This document shows positions 37,693-49,493 of a DNA stretch of 64,000 nt, in pieces (the first letter of the stretch is position 1; every line of letters begins with the position of its first letter). Origin of the DNA: Callaeas wilsoni (lineage: Eukaryota; Chordata; Aves; Passeriformes; Callaeidae); the NCBI GenBank assembly GCA_013398955.1, contig VWPU01009517.1:19792-83791 (forward strand). Direction: 5' to 3'. A program made the position numbers and the translations under genes. The notes beneath the pieces are model-generated. The model was not told the DNA's origin and searched no databases. It saw only the letters and a program-made list of their open reading frames with translations.

Positions 37693-38525
37693 CACAGAAT
37701 CACAGAACAAGTTCTTTTGGAAGGGACCTTAAGGATCATTTAGTTCCAACCCCCCTGCCATGGGCAGGGACACGTTCCACCTAGACCACATTCCTCAAAG
37801 CTCCAGCCAACCTGGCCTTGAACACTTCCAGGGATGGGGCATCCACAACTTCTTTGGAAAACCTGTTCCAGTGCCTCACTACTCTCGTAGTAAGTATTGT
37901 TTTCCTTAAATCTAATACAAATTTCTCCTTTTCCAGTTTGAAATCACTACCAGCTGTCCTATCCCCTCTCCTTTTTTGTAGGCTCTACTTAGGTAGAGAT
38001 AAGTATTAGGTACTGGAAGATGCTATAAGGAATCCCTTCTCTTCTCCAGGAAAGGAGAGACAGTCTCTCAGGCTGTCTTCATAGGAGAGGTGCTCCATCC
38101 CTCTCATCATCTTTGTGGCACTCCAGGCCCACTCCAACAGATCCACGTCCCTGGTATGTTGAGGGCCCCAGAGCTGGATGCAGCACTCCAGGTGGGGTCT
38201 CATGAGAGTTGAGTAGAGGGGCAGAATCCCCTCCATTGACCTACTGGCCATGTTTCTTTGGATGCAGCCCAGGATACAGAGCTGTGAGTGCACATTGCTG
38301 GGTCATTTTGAGCTTCCCATCCACCAACACCTCCAAGTCCTTCTCCCCAGGACTGCTCTCAATTCCTTCTCTGCCCTGCCTGTATTTCTTCTTGGGACCA
38401 CTCCATGTGCAAGACCATGGACTTGGCCTTATTGAACTTCATGAGGTTCACACGGGCTCACCTCTCAAGCCTGTCAAGGTCCCTCTGGATGGCATCCCTT
38501 CCCTGCAGCCTGTCACTCAGCAAGG
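37693..38525 (-). mobile_element. CR1 LINE, 5'-truncated, degenerate
   Basis: The element is inverted relative to the plus strand. Its 3' end is at 37693-37708, where two octamer units CACAGAAT and CACAGAAC are the complement of the CR1 ATTCTRTG terminus. Next comes the typical TTGGAAGGGACCTTAAGGAT 3' UTR sequence. The minus-strand frame 38006-38293 matches the C-terminal end of the CR1 ORF2 reverse transcriptase (SRS..GILPLYSTLMRPHLE, then RG.EHL.YE). Upstream, a second frame retains LEVLVDGKLKMTQQC and, further out, QGRDAIQRDLDRLER followed by a stop where the family has Trp (complement at 38458-38460), then ARVNLMKFNKAK. The shift of frame between these pieces and the nonsense codon show a dead copy. 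The truncated 5' edge near 38,525 is approximate. The copy is typical of avian genomes. Confidence 0.93.
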
Positions 38526-41329
38526 CAGGCACAGCCCTTCAGAGCAGTGACGGTTCTCTGTAGCCACTGCCTGTCATCCTCTGAGACAGCCTTAGCTGGA
38601 TAAAAACCTCATTTAGGCTTTCTTTATAGACTGGAAGAATGAGAGGAAGAAATGCCTCTAGAGAATAATACATTGTAAGCCTGGCTTTTAAATCAATATA
38701 TATCTGTAAGCTTCAAGAAAGGATGATGGTCTCCGACTAACCAGAGGAAACTGCTGAGACTGGGAACTTCTCCTCTTGCTTTGGCAGAGACTTTGTCGCT
38801 CTGATTCACTTATTCCCTTTATAACCGTCAAAGCAAAGAGGTGCTGCCATTCCTACTCCTCAGATGAGGGCAGATGTAACGTGACTTCTCCACCAGAGCC
38901 ACTTGTAGGATATCTTTGAAAAAGTGGGAATTTTTGAGCTCTGGTCTCCTGAGGGAAAGCAGGAAAGCCCAGCTTTTTGTCAACTCCTTAACTAGTAGCA
39001 CACCAGAAGAAATGAAACAAAAACCACTAGCCCAAAAAGCTACAACAATGTCTTTCAAGCCTCTGAAGGCTCACAGTTAGCAATTATCTTTCAAAAGTTA
39101 TTACTTCAAAAGTAATTTATTATTTTGCTAGCTATTCAATGAGCGATCAAATAAAGCTAAGGTGCCTAGTTAAGTATGTTCTTATTTTATTTTGTTATCA
39201 TTTGAGGAACTTGATTGGTTACTTGAAATGCTGGAGAGAATAGCTGAGTAGGAGTTTGGGCTGGGTGAAGCCAGCTACTCGAGAGTTTTGCATTTGGTTT
39301 ACAAAAGAGCTTGAGTAGGCTGAAATTCCAGGCTGATGAGATGGTCTCCACTATGACTACACTTTCCTTGGTAGAGAACTCGGTACACTTGACATGTGAG
39401 CCACAGGGATGAAAGAGGAGTTTATTTTCTGTAGCACTATAGGATTTCACTTTGCTGGGGTTTGTCCTCCTATGGCAATGATACCAGGATGCTGGTCACT
39501 CTGGATCTAAGCTCCAAAAGAGCTGACAAGACACCAGAAAAGGTCCAGGTTTGATCTGAACTAAATGAATTAGAAATGGGAAGCATCATATCTTATGTCA
39601 AAAATTTGTCTGAGCCATAAAAGTACCCCCTCACCTTTTGCCAAAAGGCTCAGGAGCTGACAAAGGAGACCTGGTACTGTGGTCTAAAAGGAGTTCAGTT
39701 CTGGTCACAACCCAACACCAGTTCAGTACTGCTGCAATGTTTCAATGGTGCTCTGCCAAGTCCTGCCCCTTCTTCCCAAATCTATGCGCATCATGTCCCC
39801 AGATGCACATCCTGCTTAGGACGACCATGACCCTGACTTCAGTGGGAGCTGCTTCCTCTCACAGATAGTTCCAGCTGGACTCATCCCACAGCCTGTATTG
39901 TATCCTTTGAGGTCTGTGGGCACAGAGACACTCACAGGCGTGTCAGGCTGTGCCTGCAACAGCCGTGGAACCCTCCTCAGTGGTTGCTGTGGGTGGCCGT
40001 GGTATGGGTTCCGTGCAGCACCAGGAGCACGGGCAAAGGAGGGAAGCTTTATTCCAAGGGTGGCAACAGAAACATCTCTGTGCTCTGAGGAAAAGGAGGG
40101 GAGAAAGCGAAGCGTCTTAGAAATTCCTCAAAAGCTGCAGGAATTGGTGAGGGGAGGAGGTTTCGAGATGATACATGCATGGTAGTTGAAAGAATCTTTG
40201 TGTTCAACAAAGAGTAAATTTCTCAGGGGAAAAAATAAACAAAAGGAGAGGGAGAACTGTGGGAGACCTGAAACTGCGTTCGCATTTGGAAGACTGTGCC
40301 TCCCTTCCATTTTCTTATTGTCAAAATATCTTGAAAATCTCAACGTTTTTCTTCCTTTCCTGCCCCACGCCCAATTAAGAGTTTAAAGTGGGAAATGCTG
40401 AAGTATTTAATTTCAAATCTTTCAAGATCAAGATTTTTGGCATCTTTTAAAATAAATTCATAGATCTAAACTATTATTTCAGCTCAAAAAGGAGAAAAAA
40501 TTCAAGTCAATCAGCAATGAAATAAACTGCAAACGCAATGTTTCGCTTCGGGTTGAACAAATGCCTTGAATTCACCCTATTTTTAGTTTGTTTCTCTCTT
40601 TTTCCTGAGCTTCAGTTCCACACACTTTCAGTTTGTTTGACCTTTTTTAACATTTCTATTACTCATCCCTTGTTTAGTCTTTCATTTATTTAAATATTAA
40701 TGAAAGAACAACAGTTACACATTATTCTTATTTCTTAATCAAACCAACCAGCCATTCTAATGTAAATGTCTTGAGGTTGAGCAAACAGGGGAAAGCATTC
40801 CATACAGCAAAAGATTCATAGAAATTATGGACAGAAAGCCCCTACTTGGGGAATAAGTCAGTCTGCTGCTGTCTAGCAGAAAAAATCAGCACGGAAGTAT
40901 AGAGCTTTTAGAAACAGCTTATGAATTTACAGCTTGCAAAGTAAATGAATTCTCTGTGTCTCTCGAGCACATAAGCTAACTCATTCCCCACACATGCATA
41001 CGTACAGGTCTCTGGTGGAAAGACAGGCAATGTGCAGTCTGCAATGCATATGAACTTTCTGTTTAGAGGAGAAAATAAAAGATTTTTCCAACAGGCACAA
41101 AATCCCACCCCCTCAGCACCCCTCCTTCCCCTGTGTCTGACACTGACTTCAAGGGAGGAGTTGAGCCAATTATCTGTGAGTCCTACAGAAGGAAAATCTG
41201 CAATTTGCCAGTAGTTGTGAGAGAGAGAGGGAGAAAGGCAGGGAGGGAAGGAAAAAGACTTAACTGGCAAATGTGAAGAAAAGCCCCTTCTGTCCTAGAG
41301 AGAGAATATTTTAAAGCAAATTTCAGACC
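38526..41329. other. Intergenic DNA upstream of RASD2
   Basis: No coding gene is recognisable. Positions 40,380-40,760 are strongly AT-rich and contain an inverted repeat with 8-base arms, CTTTCATT and AATGAAAG (40679-40706), around an AT core. A CCAAT motif (41166-41170), an AAATAAAAG string (about 41,073-41,081) and a GA-rich run (41,218-41,260) lie just before the proposed RASD2 5' exon and could belong to its promoter. Confidence 0.45.
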
Positions 41330-41905
41330 AGAAGAAAAGAAGCTCGTGGGGAGGGATGAGCCAGGCAAGATCTGGGGAAGCACAGGGTCACTGTAGACAA
41401 CTTCCATGCCCACCCTGATCTTTCTGCAGAGGATCTGAGCCGGCACAGAAGAAGGGTGGGCCACCTGGACGCCCCCACTACCCTGCACGAGTAGGTGCTG
41501 CTCCTGAAGTTCTTTCCCTGCAGCAGAGCCTACAAAGTACAACTTGCAAGAAAAGGCAGTGGGAGCGGCAGAGACTCTGCCTCTCCTTTTTTTGAACTGA
41601 GGCTGTGAGGAAAAGAGCTCATCTGCCCAAAGGAAAAAACTGACACCAGTTCTGAGGCTCTTCTTTAGCCTATGTCGGTTGTCTGATCCAGTACTTACAT
41701 CCATGGGAGAACGCCCTCTGGAGCCCTGCGGTCCTTCCCAATCCTGCTAAGTTCTTGGGAAATACTGGAAAAGAACTGAGCCCAGAACAAGCAACGTGGA
41801 ATCCACAGAAGAACAGCCTTTTACAACAGCAGCCACCTCTGATTAAAATTATCAGCTTCATCAGACTGCACCAAGACCCAGGACTGCTCCTCCAAGGAAA
41901 GAGAG
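41330..41905 (+). other. RASD2: Candidate 5' non-coding exon of RASD2
   Basis: The coding exon of RASD2 starts at a splice acceptor only nine bases before the ATG, so at least one upstream non-coding exon must exist. The best donor I see within a few kilobases is GAGAG|GTAAGAAA, with the exon ending at 41905 and the intron starting at 41906. It would give a 3.5 kb first intron. The start is uncertain: I placed it after the ATATTTTAAAG stretch near 41,306-41,317, which could act as a weak TATA. Short upstream ATGs occur (for example at 41702, opening 15 codons). The overlapping 173-codon minus-strand frame is treated as spurious. The human gene, as I recall it, also has a non-coding first exon. 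Confidence 0.3.
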
Positions 41906-44900
41906 GTAAGAAATCAGCAGGGAGTTTGAGGTGAAAGTAGGAAACAAACGTCCCAGAGGAGTGATTGTGGTGTGCATGAAAATTACAGGGACACTAGTAG
42001 TGATTAAGAAGTGACAGGTCTGTTATGCATGATACAGTTTGTGTCTGCCTATGTCCTTTTTAGCTGGGTGCAGTGATTAACGCTGGGGTGGCAAACAGAG
42101 ACACAACCAGCAGCTGAAGACAGAGGAGTGCAAGGGAGGTAGCTCAGAGCCTATTCATGAATGGAGAGTGGTAGGGAGAGCATACACCCTGATGGGAGGA
42201 TGGAAAACTAAGGTGCAATAGCTCTGGGCAGGTTGAATAAAGAGTATCTTCCTTAGATACCTCCCTAGTGGGTGCTCAGGATCAAATTTGTCAGTACCTC
42301 ATGGGAATTCAGACAAGCGCTCTCCAGAGCATACAAAAGCAGGTTCATTGTCATTCACTCCGATGCCTGCCTATAAAAAGAGCAGTGGTGGTTAGCAGGG
42401 TAGAGGATAAGAGTGTCAAGAGAAACGGGGTTTACTGTTGATTTTGGACCACAGTTTCAGCTCTTTCTGGGCAAAGGAGCCTTTCCCTTTATTTAGTGGA
42501 GATAACATTAATTGCCTGTATTTCTATGACATTTTGAATTCCCTGCACTCTACCAATATAAAATACTAATATAAACTTTCTAGCATCAAGCCAGTACATA
42601 AAGCAGAAGGTACCACTGGGAATTAATCTATGCTTAAGCATTAAATAAACTGGGAGGAAAAGATGTAGATTAAAGCCAGCTGGAGGTTGTTTGTCTCCTC
42701 ATTCTCTTCTGATTGATTTTGCTTTACTTAGTACATGAACATGTGGTCTCTCTCTGTTTCCTTTCTTCTGTCTTTAATCTTTTTCACTATATGAGCCCCT
42801 GTGCTCCCCTCTGCCACTCCTGGGTGTCAAGGCTGAAGTTTCATTCCTTTTCTGAGGAGGAAAGAAGGTAGACTGTGTTGAACTAGAGAAAAACTGGACT
42901 GAGGGGATATGAGAAGAAGGCTCAAAACACAAATATAAGCTCCCACTTCAATGGCATGCTCTGAGTCAGGTTTGCAGCAGAGGTGATGAGTAGCAACTCC
43001 ATGAATCGAAGTGCTGAAAAGCATATTTTGACTTTGAGTGAAGTAAAATGCAGTTAAGAAAGCACAGGAGTCCTGTTGACTGAATGCCTTGACAGGTGGA
43101 ACAAGGACGGTGTAAAGTGCTCAGGTCCCTCAGCATGTGTGTTCTGTACAGGACATAAAAGGCATTCGCTCAAGATTCATAACTGCTCTCTCCCAGATGC
43201 TTTTGCACCGAGTTGTATGGAACTGCTCTCTAGCAGGTGTAAACCACACAGTCCACCTCCCTCACACAGCTACACTGCTCCATCGCGGTCTGAAGAGCTG
43301 CCTCACCTCTAGATACGGGTCCTGGGCGGGAAAGTAGTTTGTAGTTTTTACAACTAACCTATTTCCCTGCTCTTCTCTACCAAATAAATAAGCCTGAGAG
43401 GGAGAAAGGAAGCATTTTTTTTGTCTGCCCGTGGATGCAAAATAGTATTAGACTGGCTATGTGAGATAGTGTACATGGCAGTTTCAGAGACTGTTTCTGC
43501 ACTACTGGAGATAGGTCCTGTGGTAAACAAAACACAGAGTCCCGTTCAAATACCAGCTGGGCTCCTTGCTGTCATTCCTGCCACAGTAATCCCAACAGTA
43601 CCATAATTCTGCATGCGTGTGTCCATCCAAAGTTGTGTTCTGGCATTAATCTAATGGCTCTAATATTAGGCTGTCCTGCCCTCTGAATGTAATTCAAAGT
43701 GTAAGCTACTCTGAGGAGAGCATTGCATTTTCTTCTTTGCTTTAGGTAGGGCTGAACATGCCATTGTTGTGCTGCAAATTATAGCAATAATAATAAATAG
43801 TCGTGTTTTGCTGTTTCCTTCGGCTATAGCACAGAGCTTGTAATGATGCCGGATCAGGATTCCAGAGACTTCTTTATTTAGCAGTGACTGTATCTTCACT
43901 GCTGCTTTGGTGCTTAGCACATGTTAAACAAAGTAAAATATTTTAAGCTCTTCACTGAGATAATTGTCAGCTGCATAAAAGCTTGGGAGATAAAATTCAC
44001 TCAAGGGAAAGATAGGAATCCAGATCTGGACCCAGAAATGATCTTTCAGTATACATAAAGTACTTGCATTGTAATATTAAATAAACAACACCTAAGTTAA
44101 ATAAATGGCACAGTGGGAACTTGATTATTCTTTAATAAGAACCTAGTAACCAAAATAAACTCTGTCCAAAATGTGCCTCCTTTGCTGTAACAGTCAGCTT
44201 TCCCCACACAGGAGCTGTATTTTTCTTTCGGCACACAATTCGTTTGAACTGGTACATGAAAAATGTCTGAGCAGCACTTTTTCTTTCCTACTGAAGTTCC
44301 CTGCATCTGATTGCTATGTCAAAATGCAGTCTCCAGGGTCTCTAGACTCATTTTAGATGTCAGGGGTTGGAAATCTTGTCTAATAGCTGTTTAAGATGGC
44401 TGTCCTTCATCTTTTCTCCTGCTTGTACTTCGCACCCGTGCTTAGCAAAGCCAGTGGCACCCACAACATCTGTATGTATGTACCTGGAGCTCCTAAAGAA
44501 ATCTGTGTTTCTGCAGTTCCACCCATTGATAGCCATCCTGTTGCAACAATGATAGTTTGCTTATAGGGAGTTCCCACACTACCAGTCCAAACAGCAAAAT
44601 TAAAATCTAATTTCTAAAAGGTCATTGGAGGCACAGATCTTTGAATTTATCACCAGCCAGTGCTATTTTGTGGCTCACACTCCCTGCATCAGCAATGAAT
44701 ATTGTATGGGATCAGCTATTTAAAGTTATTGAGATGTCTAGCTTGCACTGATGTTAAGCATGATTCTTGTTTCTGTCTGACTTTTGGCTGATCTCAGAAA
44801 ATGAGTATTATACACAGCTCCTATTTAAGCAACCAAACGAAGCGATGTAGGTTCTAATGGCAGCTGCAGTGGCTGTAATATATTGGGGAATCTGACCTCT

Positions 44901-45421
44901 GTGTTTATGTACCTAAATGAGAACCAAGTTCTACTGAAAAATCTGGTAATGTGTAAGTGACGCAGATGGTGGGAAGGAACCTGGTGTCTCAGTTGAAGCG
45001 CAGCTGATAAATTCAGCCCTTAATGTTTAAATGTAACAGCACATTACAATTCAAAAGCATGTTATTTTCAGTGTAAATGCCTTCATTTTTATATTACTTT
45101 AAAAGAAAAAAAAACACCACCAACAACAATAATTAAAAAATAACCAAACTAGCAAAAAAAACCCCAAAAACCAAAAACCAAAAAAAAAAAAAAAACAAAC
45201 CAAAAAACCACACAAACAAAAAAAACTCCCTGGAAATGAGACTGAAAAAGTTTAAGCATTTCCAGTGAAAAGATTTCTGTCTGGGCCATTGATTACTCTG
45301 CTCTGCTATGCAGGACTATGCTCCAGAGTGCTCTTTGGCAAGCTTGTGGTGAGGAGCTGCCTTATTTTATCCTCTGTTTGGTTTCTGATCTTTCCTCCAA
45401 CTCTGCTCTTTCCTCTTTCAG
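41906..45421 (+). other. RASD2: Probable 5' intron of RASD2
   Basis: Between the proposed donor at 41906 and the acceptor ending at 45421 (TTTCCTCTTTCAG), no coding sequence is recognisable. The acceptor is strong, with a pyrimidine-rich tract from about 45,388. An A-rich low-complexity block at 45101-45226 lies about 200 bases upstream of it. The acceptor is well supported; the identity of the partner donor is not. Confidence 0.5.
45101..45226 (+). repeat. A-rich low-complexity tract
   Basis: About 125 bases made of long A runs broken by C, CC and CAA units, with a 16-base A run around 45,180-45,195. It lies within the presumed first intron of RASD2. It may be the decayed tail of a retroposed sequence, though no body of such an element is recognisable upstream, or simple slippage. 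Confidence 0.8.
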
Positions 45422-45430
45422 GACCAAGCA
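45422..45430 (+). other. RASD2: RASD2 5' UTR part of first coding exon
   Basis: The acceptor AG ends at 45421, leaving GACCAAGCA before the ATG at 45431. The start context has G at -3 and A at +4, which is adequate. A second in-frame ATG follows immediately (Met-Met), as in the human protein. Confidence 0.8.
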
Positions 45431-47725
45431 ATGATGAAGACTATGTCTGGTGGAAACTGCAACCTGAATGTGCCGGCCAAGAACTCATACCGCATGGTCG
45501 TGCTGGGAGCCTCCAGAGTGGGGAAAAGCTCCATTGTCTCACGCTTCCTCAACGGCCGCTTTGAGGATCAGTACACTCCCACCATCGAGGATTTTCATCG
45601 CAAGGTCTACAACATACGGGGAGACATGTATCAGCTGGACATCCTGGACACCTCTGGGAATCACCCTTTCCCTGCCATGAGGAGGCTTTCCATCCTAACA
45701 GGTGAGAAAGCTGAGAGGAAGGTCATAAGGGTAGACATTAGCTTGAAAAGTGTAGCCTGGAGATGACTGGTTTTTTTGGGAGATAGCTAAAGGGACTGCT
45801 TGATTTGCTGCAAGATGCATTTCTATAGAGAGATATTTTCTGGCTGGCGTGTTCCCAGCACTATAAGGAATGCATTAGCCACAGTGGAGAAGTCCAGTGG
45901 ATGAAGGTCTGAAATTGAGATTTTCTCTTATCCATATACCTTCCCCTCCTGCTTTGTATTTTTATTGGCGTCACAAATAAGTGGCTGGATGCAATTCTGT
46001 GAGTATAAAGCGCAGCCAAGGGCAAATTAAGCATGTTGTTTTAAGACACATACAGTGAAAAACAATGCAATAAAATGCACAGAAAGGGAATTCTAACCAA
46101 GAAAGTCCCAAGGATTTTTTTATTCCTAAAATTTCCAGCCTGATTTCCTTGATTTAATATTCCAGTAGAAGGATAGTTCTACTTTCACCCTTTCTCCTTA
46201 GTCTGCGGCTAATCAAATGTGTTTAAAGGGAAAAAAAAGGAAAATGGTGGGATCATTTTGCATCTTCTCACTGTCAAGCCATTTTTGTTGTGAGCTAAAA
46301 TATATTCTTTAATTATAAAAGTGACAGTAGACATATATTTAGCCACAGCTCACAAAAAATATTCTTTCTGGATTCGCTATTCACCTTTCTAACTGGCCAG
46401 TGAAACATGGCAGTCACACCTGACAAGGCTACAATCCATATTCAGTGAGGTTCTAGAATCAGTTTCTAGGATGCAAATGTGAGCTTTAGTCCCTGAAAGC
46501 TCTCTTAGCATGTTCCACACGAATGTCATTCAACAGGCAATGATTTGCCTTATTTTCTACTTGCAAAAGGAATTGTAAGTCGGGAAATGTCAAAAGGAAA
46601 TGCCAGGGGATGTGTGTCATTTATGTATTAGGTTTTTTTCATGGTCTGCTTCTCTTGAGCAAATGCAATGACAGCAGAGTGCACTGAGAAACCTCTCATT
46701 CCTGACTTGGGTGTTCAGGACTGATTAGCTGTAAACCTTCAGTTCAGGCGTTGCTTCGCGTATTGTGTAATCAAAGGGCTAAGGCTGAGTGGCTACCAGC
46801 TCTCCACTCTTTCTGGTGCCAGAACAGGATGTGTTTTACACGGAGATACAAATGAAAGGAAGTAAAAAGAAGAGCAACACAGCAGAGCTGAGACAGAAAC
46901 ATGTTTACGAAGGAGATAAAAACAGGCAATAACTTGCAAGCCCAGTGCTAAACAGGAGTGCAATGGGATACGACTGAATGAACATCATAGCCAAAAGTCT
47001 TTTCCACAGCACTATAGAAAGGTGTGGGGAGCTGATTCAGAAGAACTAAAGTACAGCTGAGCGAATAGGTGCCAAGGGACCAAACAAAAAATATGGGGAG
47101 GAAATGGAAATAAAAGAACTTCTTTTTAAAAATTTCTTCCTCTGAAACTGGCTATGACCAACAAGCCTTTACAGTATCTTTTCTTTTAATTGCAGGGGAT
47201 GTTTTCATCCTGGTGTTCAGCCTGGACAACAGAGAATCCTTTGATGAGGTCAAGCGACTCCAGAAACAGATCCTTGAGGTCAAATCCTGCCTGAAGAACA
47301 AGACTAAGGAATCAGCTGACCTCCCCATGGTGATCTGTGGCAACAAAAATGACCACAGTGAAGTCTTCCGCAAGGTACGCACTGATGAAGGTGAGAATCT
47401 TGTCTCCAGCGATGAAAACTGTGCTTACTTCGAAGTGTCAGCCAAGAAGAACACCAATGTGGATGAGATGTTTTATGTCCTCTTCAGCATGGCCAAGCTA
47501 CCTCATGAGATGAGCCCTTCCCTCCACAGGAAAATCTCCATCCAGTATGGTGACACTTTCCAACAGAAATCCTTCCGGATGCGCCGAGTCAAGGACATGG
47601 ACGCCTATGGCATGATCTCTCCCTTCGCTCGCCGGCCAAGTGTCAACAGTGACCTGAAGTATATCAAATCAAAAGTTCTCAGGGAAGGTCAGTCCAGGGA
47701 GAGAGAGAAATGCACAATCCAGTGA
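45431..47725 (+). CDS. RASD2: RASD2 (Rhes), Ras-like small GTPase, two coding exons
   Basis: Coding exons are 45431-45701 and 47196-47725. The split codon 91 (Gly) joins in phase across a GTGAGA...TTGCAG intron, giving 266 residues, the same length as human RASD2. Visible motifs are the P-loop GASRVGKS (26-33), effector loop YTPTIEDFH (48-56), DTSGN switch II (73-77), NKND (140-143), SAK (172-174) and a C-terminal CAAX box CTIQ (263-266) for farnesylation of Cys263. Ser28, Ser75 and Asn77 replace Ras Gly12, Ala59 and Gln61, a family trait thought to favour the GTP-bound form. The MMKT start, CTIQ end and lack of the longer RASD1 N-terminus and glycine insert separate it from the paralogue RASD1. 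The cationic C-terminal extension (about 200-262) is typical. In mammals Rhes is enriched in striatum, is thyroid-hormone responsive, and modulates G-protein, mTOR and SUMO pathways at membranes. No frameshift or missing catalytic residue is seen. Confidence 0.98.
45702..47195 (+). other. RASD2: RASD2 intron between coding exons
   Basis: A 1,494-base phase-1 intron starting GTGAGA and ending TTTTAATTGCAG. It interrupts codon 91, just after the conserved RRLSILT segment. Nothing else is recognisable inside it apart from short A and T runs. Confidence 0.95.
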
Positions 47726-47878
47726 AGGAGGCTTGAGCTTCTGTCTGAAGACAACATCCACATGCAGTGCCTTAAAGAAAACATGGTCTGTGGAAGCAAA
47801 GAACAGGCTTGTGGGCTTCATTGAGAAAACCCAACACGGAGAAAGGATAACTTCCTGTGGATTCCGCTGAGTCGCAAA

Positions 47879-47886
47879 TGTAAATA
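47879..47886 (+). promoter_or_regulatory. Pumilio response element in 3' UTR
   Basis: TGTAAATA matches the consensus UGUANAUA bound by PUM1/PUM2. It lies 154 bases after the RASD2 stop codon on the mRNA strand. It could reduce stability or translation of the transcript; function is inferred from the motif only. Confidence 0.5.
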
Positions 47887-48111
47887 ACATCGTCCTTGGA
47901 GATGACTGGGAAAAATCATACACCTGAGATACGAGTGCATTTTTTTGTCTTTGTAATGTAGTTCCTCTTCATTCCTTTCTTTGTTTGAAAAATACAGTCC
48001 TGAGAAGGAAAGACATTTCAACCTTATTGTTACAAAGAAAATAGATCAAAAATGCACAGAAGGCATTAACAGTTACCCAGCATGCAGCTCTTGCTAAGAG
48101 AGGGGAGGTTA

Positions 48112-48163
48112 TGTGTGTGTGTGTATCTCTGTGTGCCCATGTGCACGTGTGCATGCATGTGTG
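48112..48163 (+). repeat. TG-rich repeat in RASD2 3' UTR
   Basis: An uninterrupted (TG)6 is followed by interrupted TG/CG/CA alternation (for example GTGCACGTGTGCATGCATG). In RNA, UG repeats bind TDP-43 and CELF proteins. In DNA, alternating purine-pyrimidine tracts can adopt Z-form. Confidence 0.8.
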
Positions 48164-48441
48164 GAGCTCTCCTTTTAAAAAGTGGGTCTTGCATTTCAAA
48201 GGGCAGCAGTCTTAACTAAGGATTCCCAGATTGGGAGTGGACTCTATATGTGGATGCATGACTTTCACTCACTTCTGAGGGCACCTGCATTAAGAACTTG
48301 ATTTTATGTTTGTTGGAACAGTTACCATTTGACATTGACATAAATGTTGGTTTGTATTATAGATTTTATTTGGGATTTGTTGGTTTTTTTAATTGTCTGG
48401 GGGTGGGTTTTTAGCAAAATCAGATGGCAAGTGCATTTGAT

Positions 48442-48447
48442 ATTAAA
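48442..48447 (+). terminator. RASD2: Possible proximal RASD2 poly(A) signal
   Basis: ATTAAA, the commonest variant signal, 717 bases after the stop codon, followed by a modest TGTCTGCTTTCT pyrimidine/GT stretch. It could give a short 3' UTR isoform lacking the later elements. It is weaker than the distal signal because its downstream element is less GT-rich. Confidence 0.3.
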
Positions 48448-49487
48448 CAGTGTCTGCTTTCTACCAGTGAAAAGTGGTTTTCTTCTGTAACACTTCTAAT
48501 ATGTATATTGATTGAAAGTGAAATTTTCCGCAAAAAGCCAATTCATTTGACTGCTTTGCAAGCCCGGTGTGATGTTTCTCAAAGCAGCCACACCAGTTCT
48601 GAGTACCATAATGCAAATGCCACCCTTTGCCTTGCTGGCCACTGGACTAATGATTCCTTCCTTTGCCTGTATCAGCTGAGAGTGACCAGATTCATATGTA
48701 GACTCAGACCACTTCAGAGGCAGGATTGGATTTTTCTTCAAAATTAAGAACTGAATGGTTATAGGGCCAGCTCCTTCGTATTTCTTCTGCTGACATGCCT
48801 CTATTCATTTTGTTCATGGTTTCCCTCACTGTCCAGTAAAGGTTGCCTTGATGGAAATGTTTGCACTGCAGAAGTCCTTCAAAATAGAAGCTTTGTCCTG
48901 GCTGTTCAAACAGGATTGAACTGACTGGTCAGATAAATCTGGGGCTGTCCATTCATTTCTTTCCTTTCTCAGCCCAGTACAGGCTTCCTTATCTTCAGCT
49001 CTCTCCCTGTTCTGCTTCCAGCTCTGTTGTTTGATGAGCTCCTGTATGCCCTCAAAGCCCAGTACATTCTCTCAAATGTGAGCTTGCTACTCTTGCTGAC
49101 TGGAATGAGATGTGTGCACACATATCTGTGGGCAAAGCACGGCCCCGAGACCGTACACAACAGTAGACTATATATGTTATATATACCTCAGAAAGACCTT
49201 CAGATATATTGTCCCTCCCTTGCCCTCAAGTTCTGTGTTTAGCTACGTCTGCCTTGCTGTGTCCTGGGCAGAGCTGTGAGCTGGTTTGTGCTATAATTTG
49301 ACAGGAAACCAAGAATGATGATTGTAAAAATTAGCCTCTGGGACTCAAAATCCCATATTCATTTATCAGCTCCACCCTTCATTGGTACTGTATTGGTAAA
49401 ATACACTGTTCTTTTATTCCTGTTGCCAGGGCAGCACCTTTCTGACCACATCTTCCTCCCTATCTATAAATATGTACATGGTTTATG

Positions 49488-49493
49488 ATTAAA
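49488..49493 (+). terminator. RASD2: Probable distal RASD2 poly(A) signal
   Basis: ATTAAA is followed 15-30 bases later by a likely cleavage zone, then by TGTCCTGGTTTAGTTGTTTGG and a T run, a typical GU/U-rich downstream element. No equally good signal follows within the next kilobase. Confidence 0.6.

Noticed and set aside
41183..41704. 173-codon minus-strand open frame
   Set aside because: It lies antisense to the proposed RASD2 5' exon. It has an unstructured S/P/L-rich composition and no family similarity.
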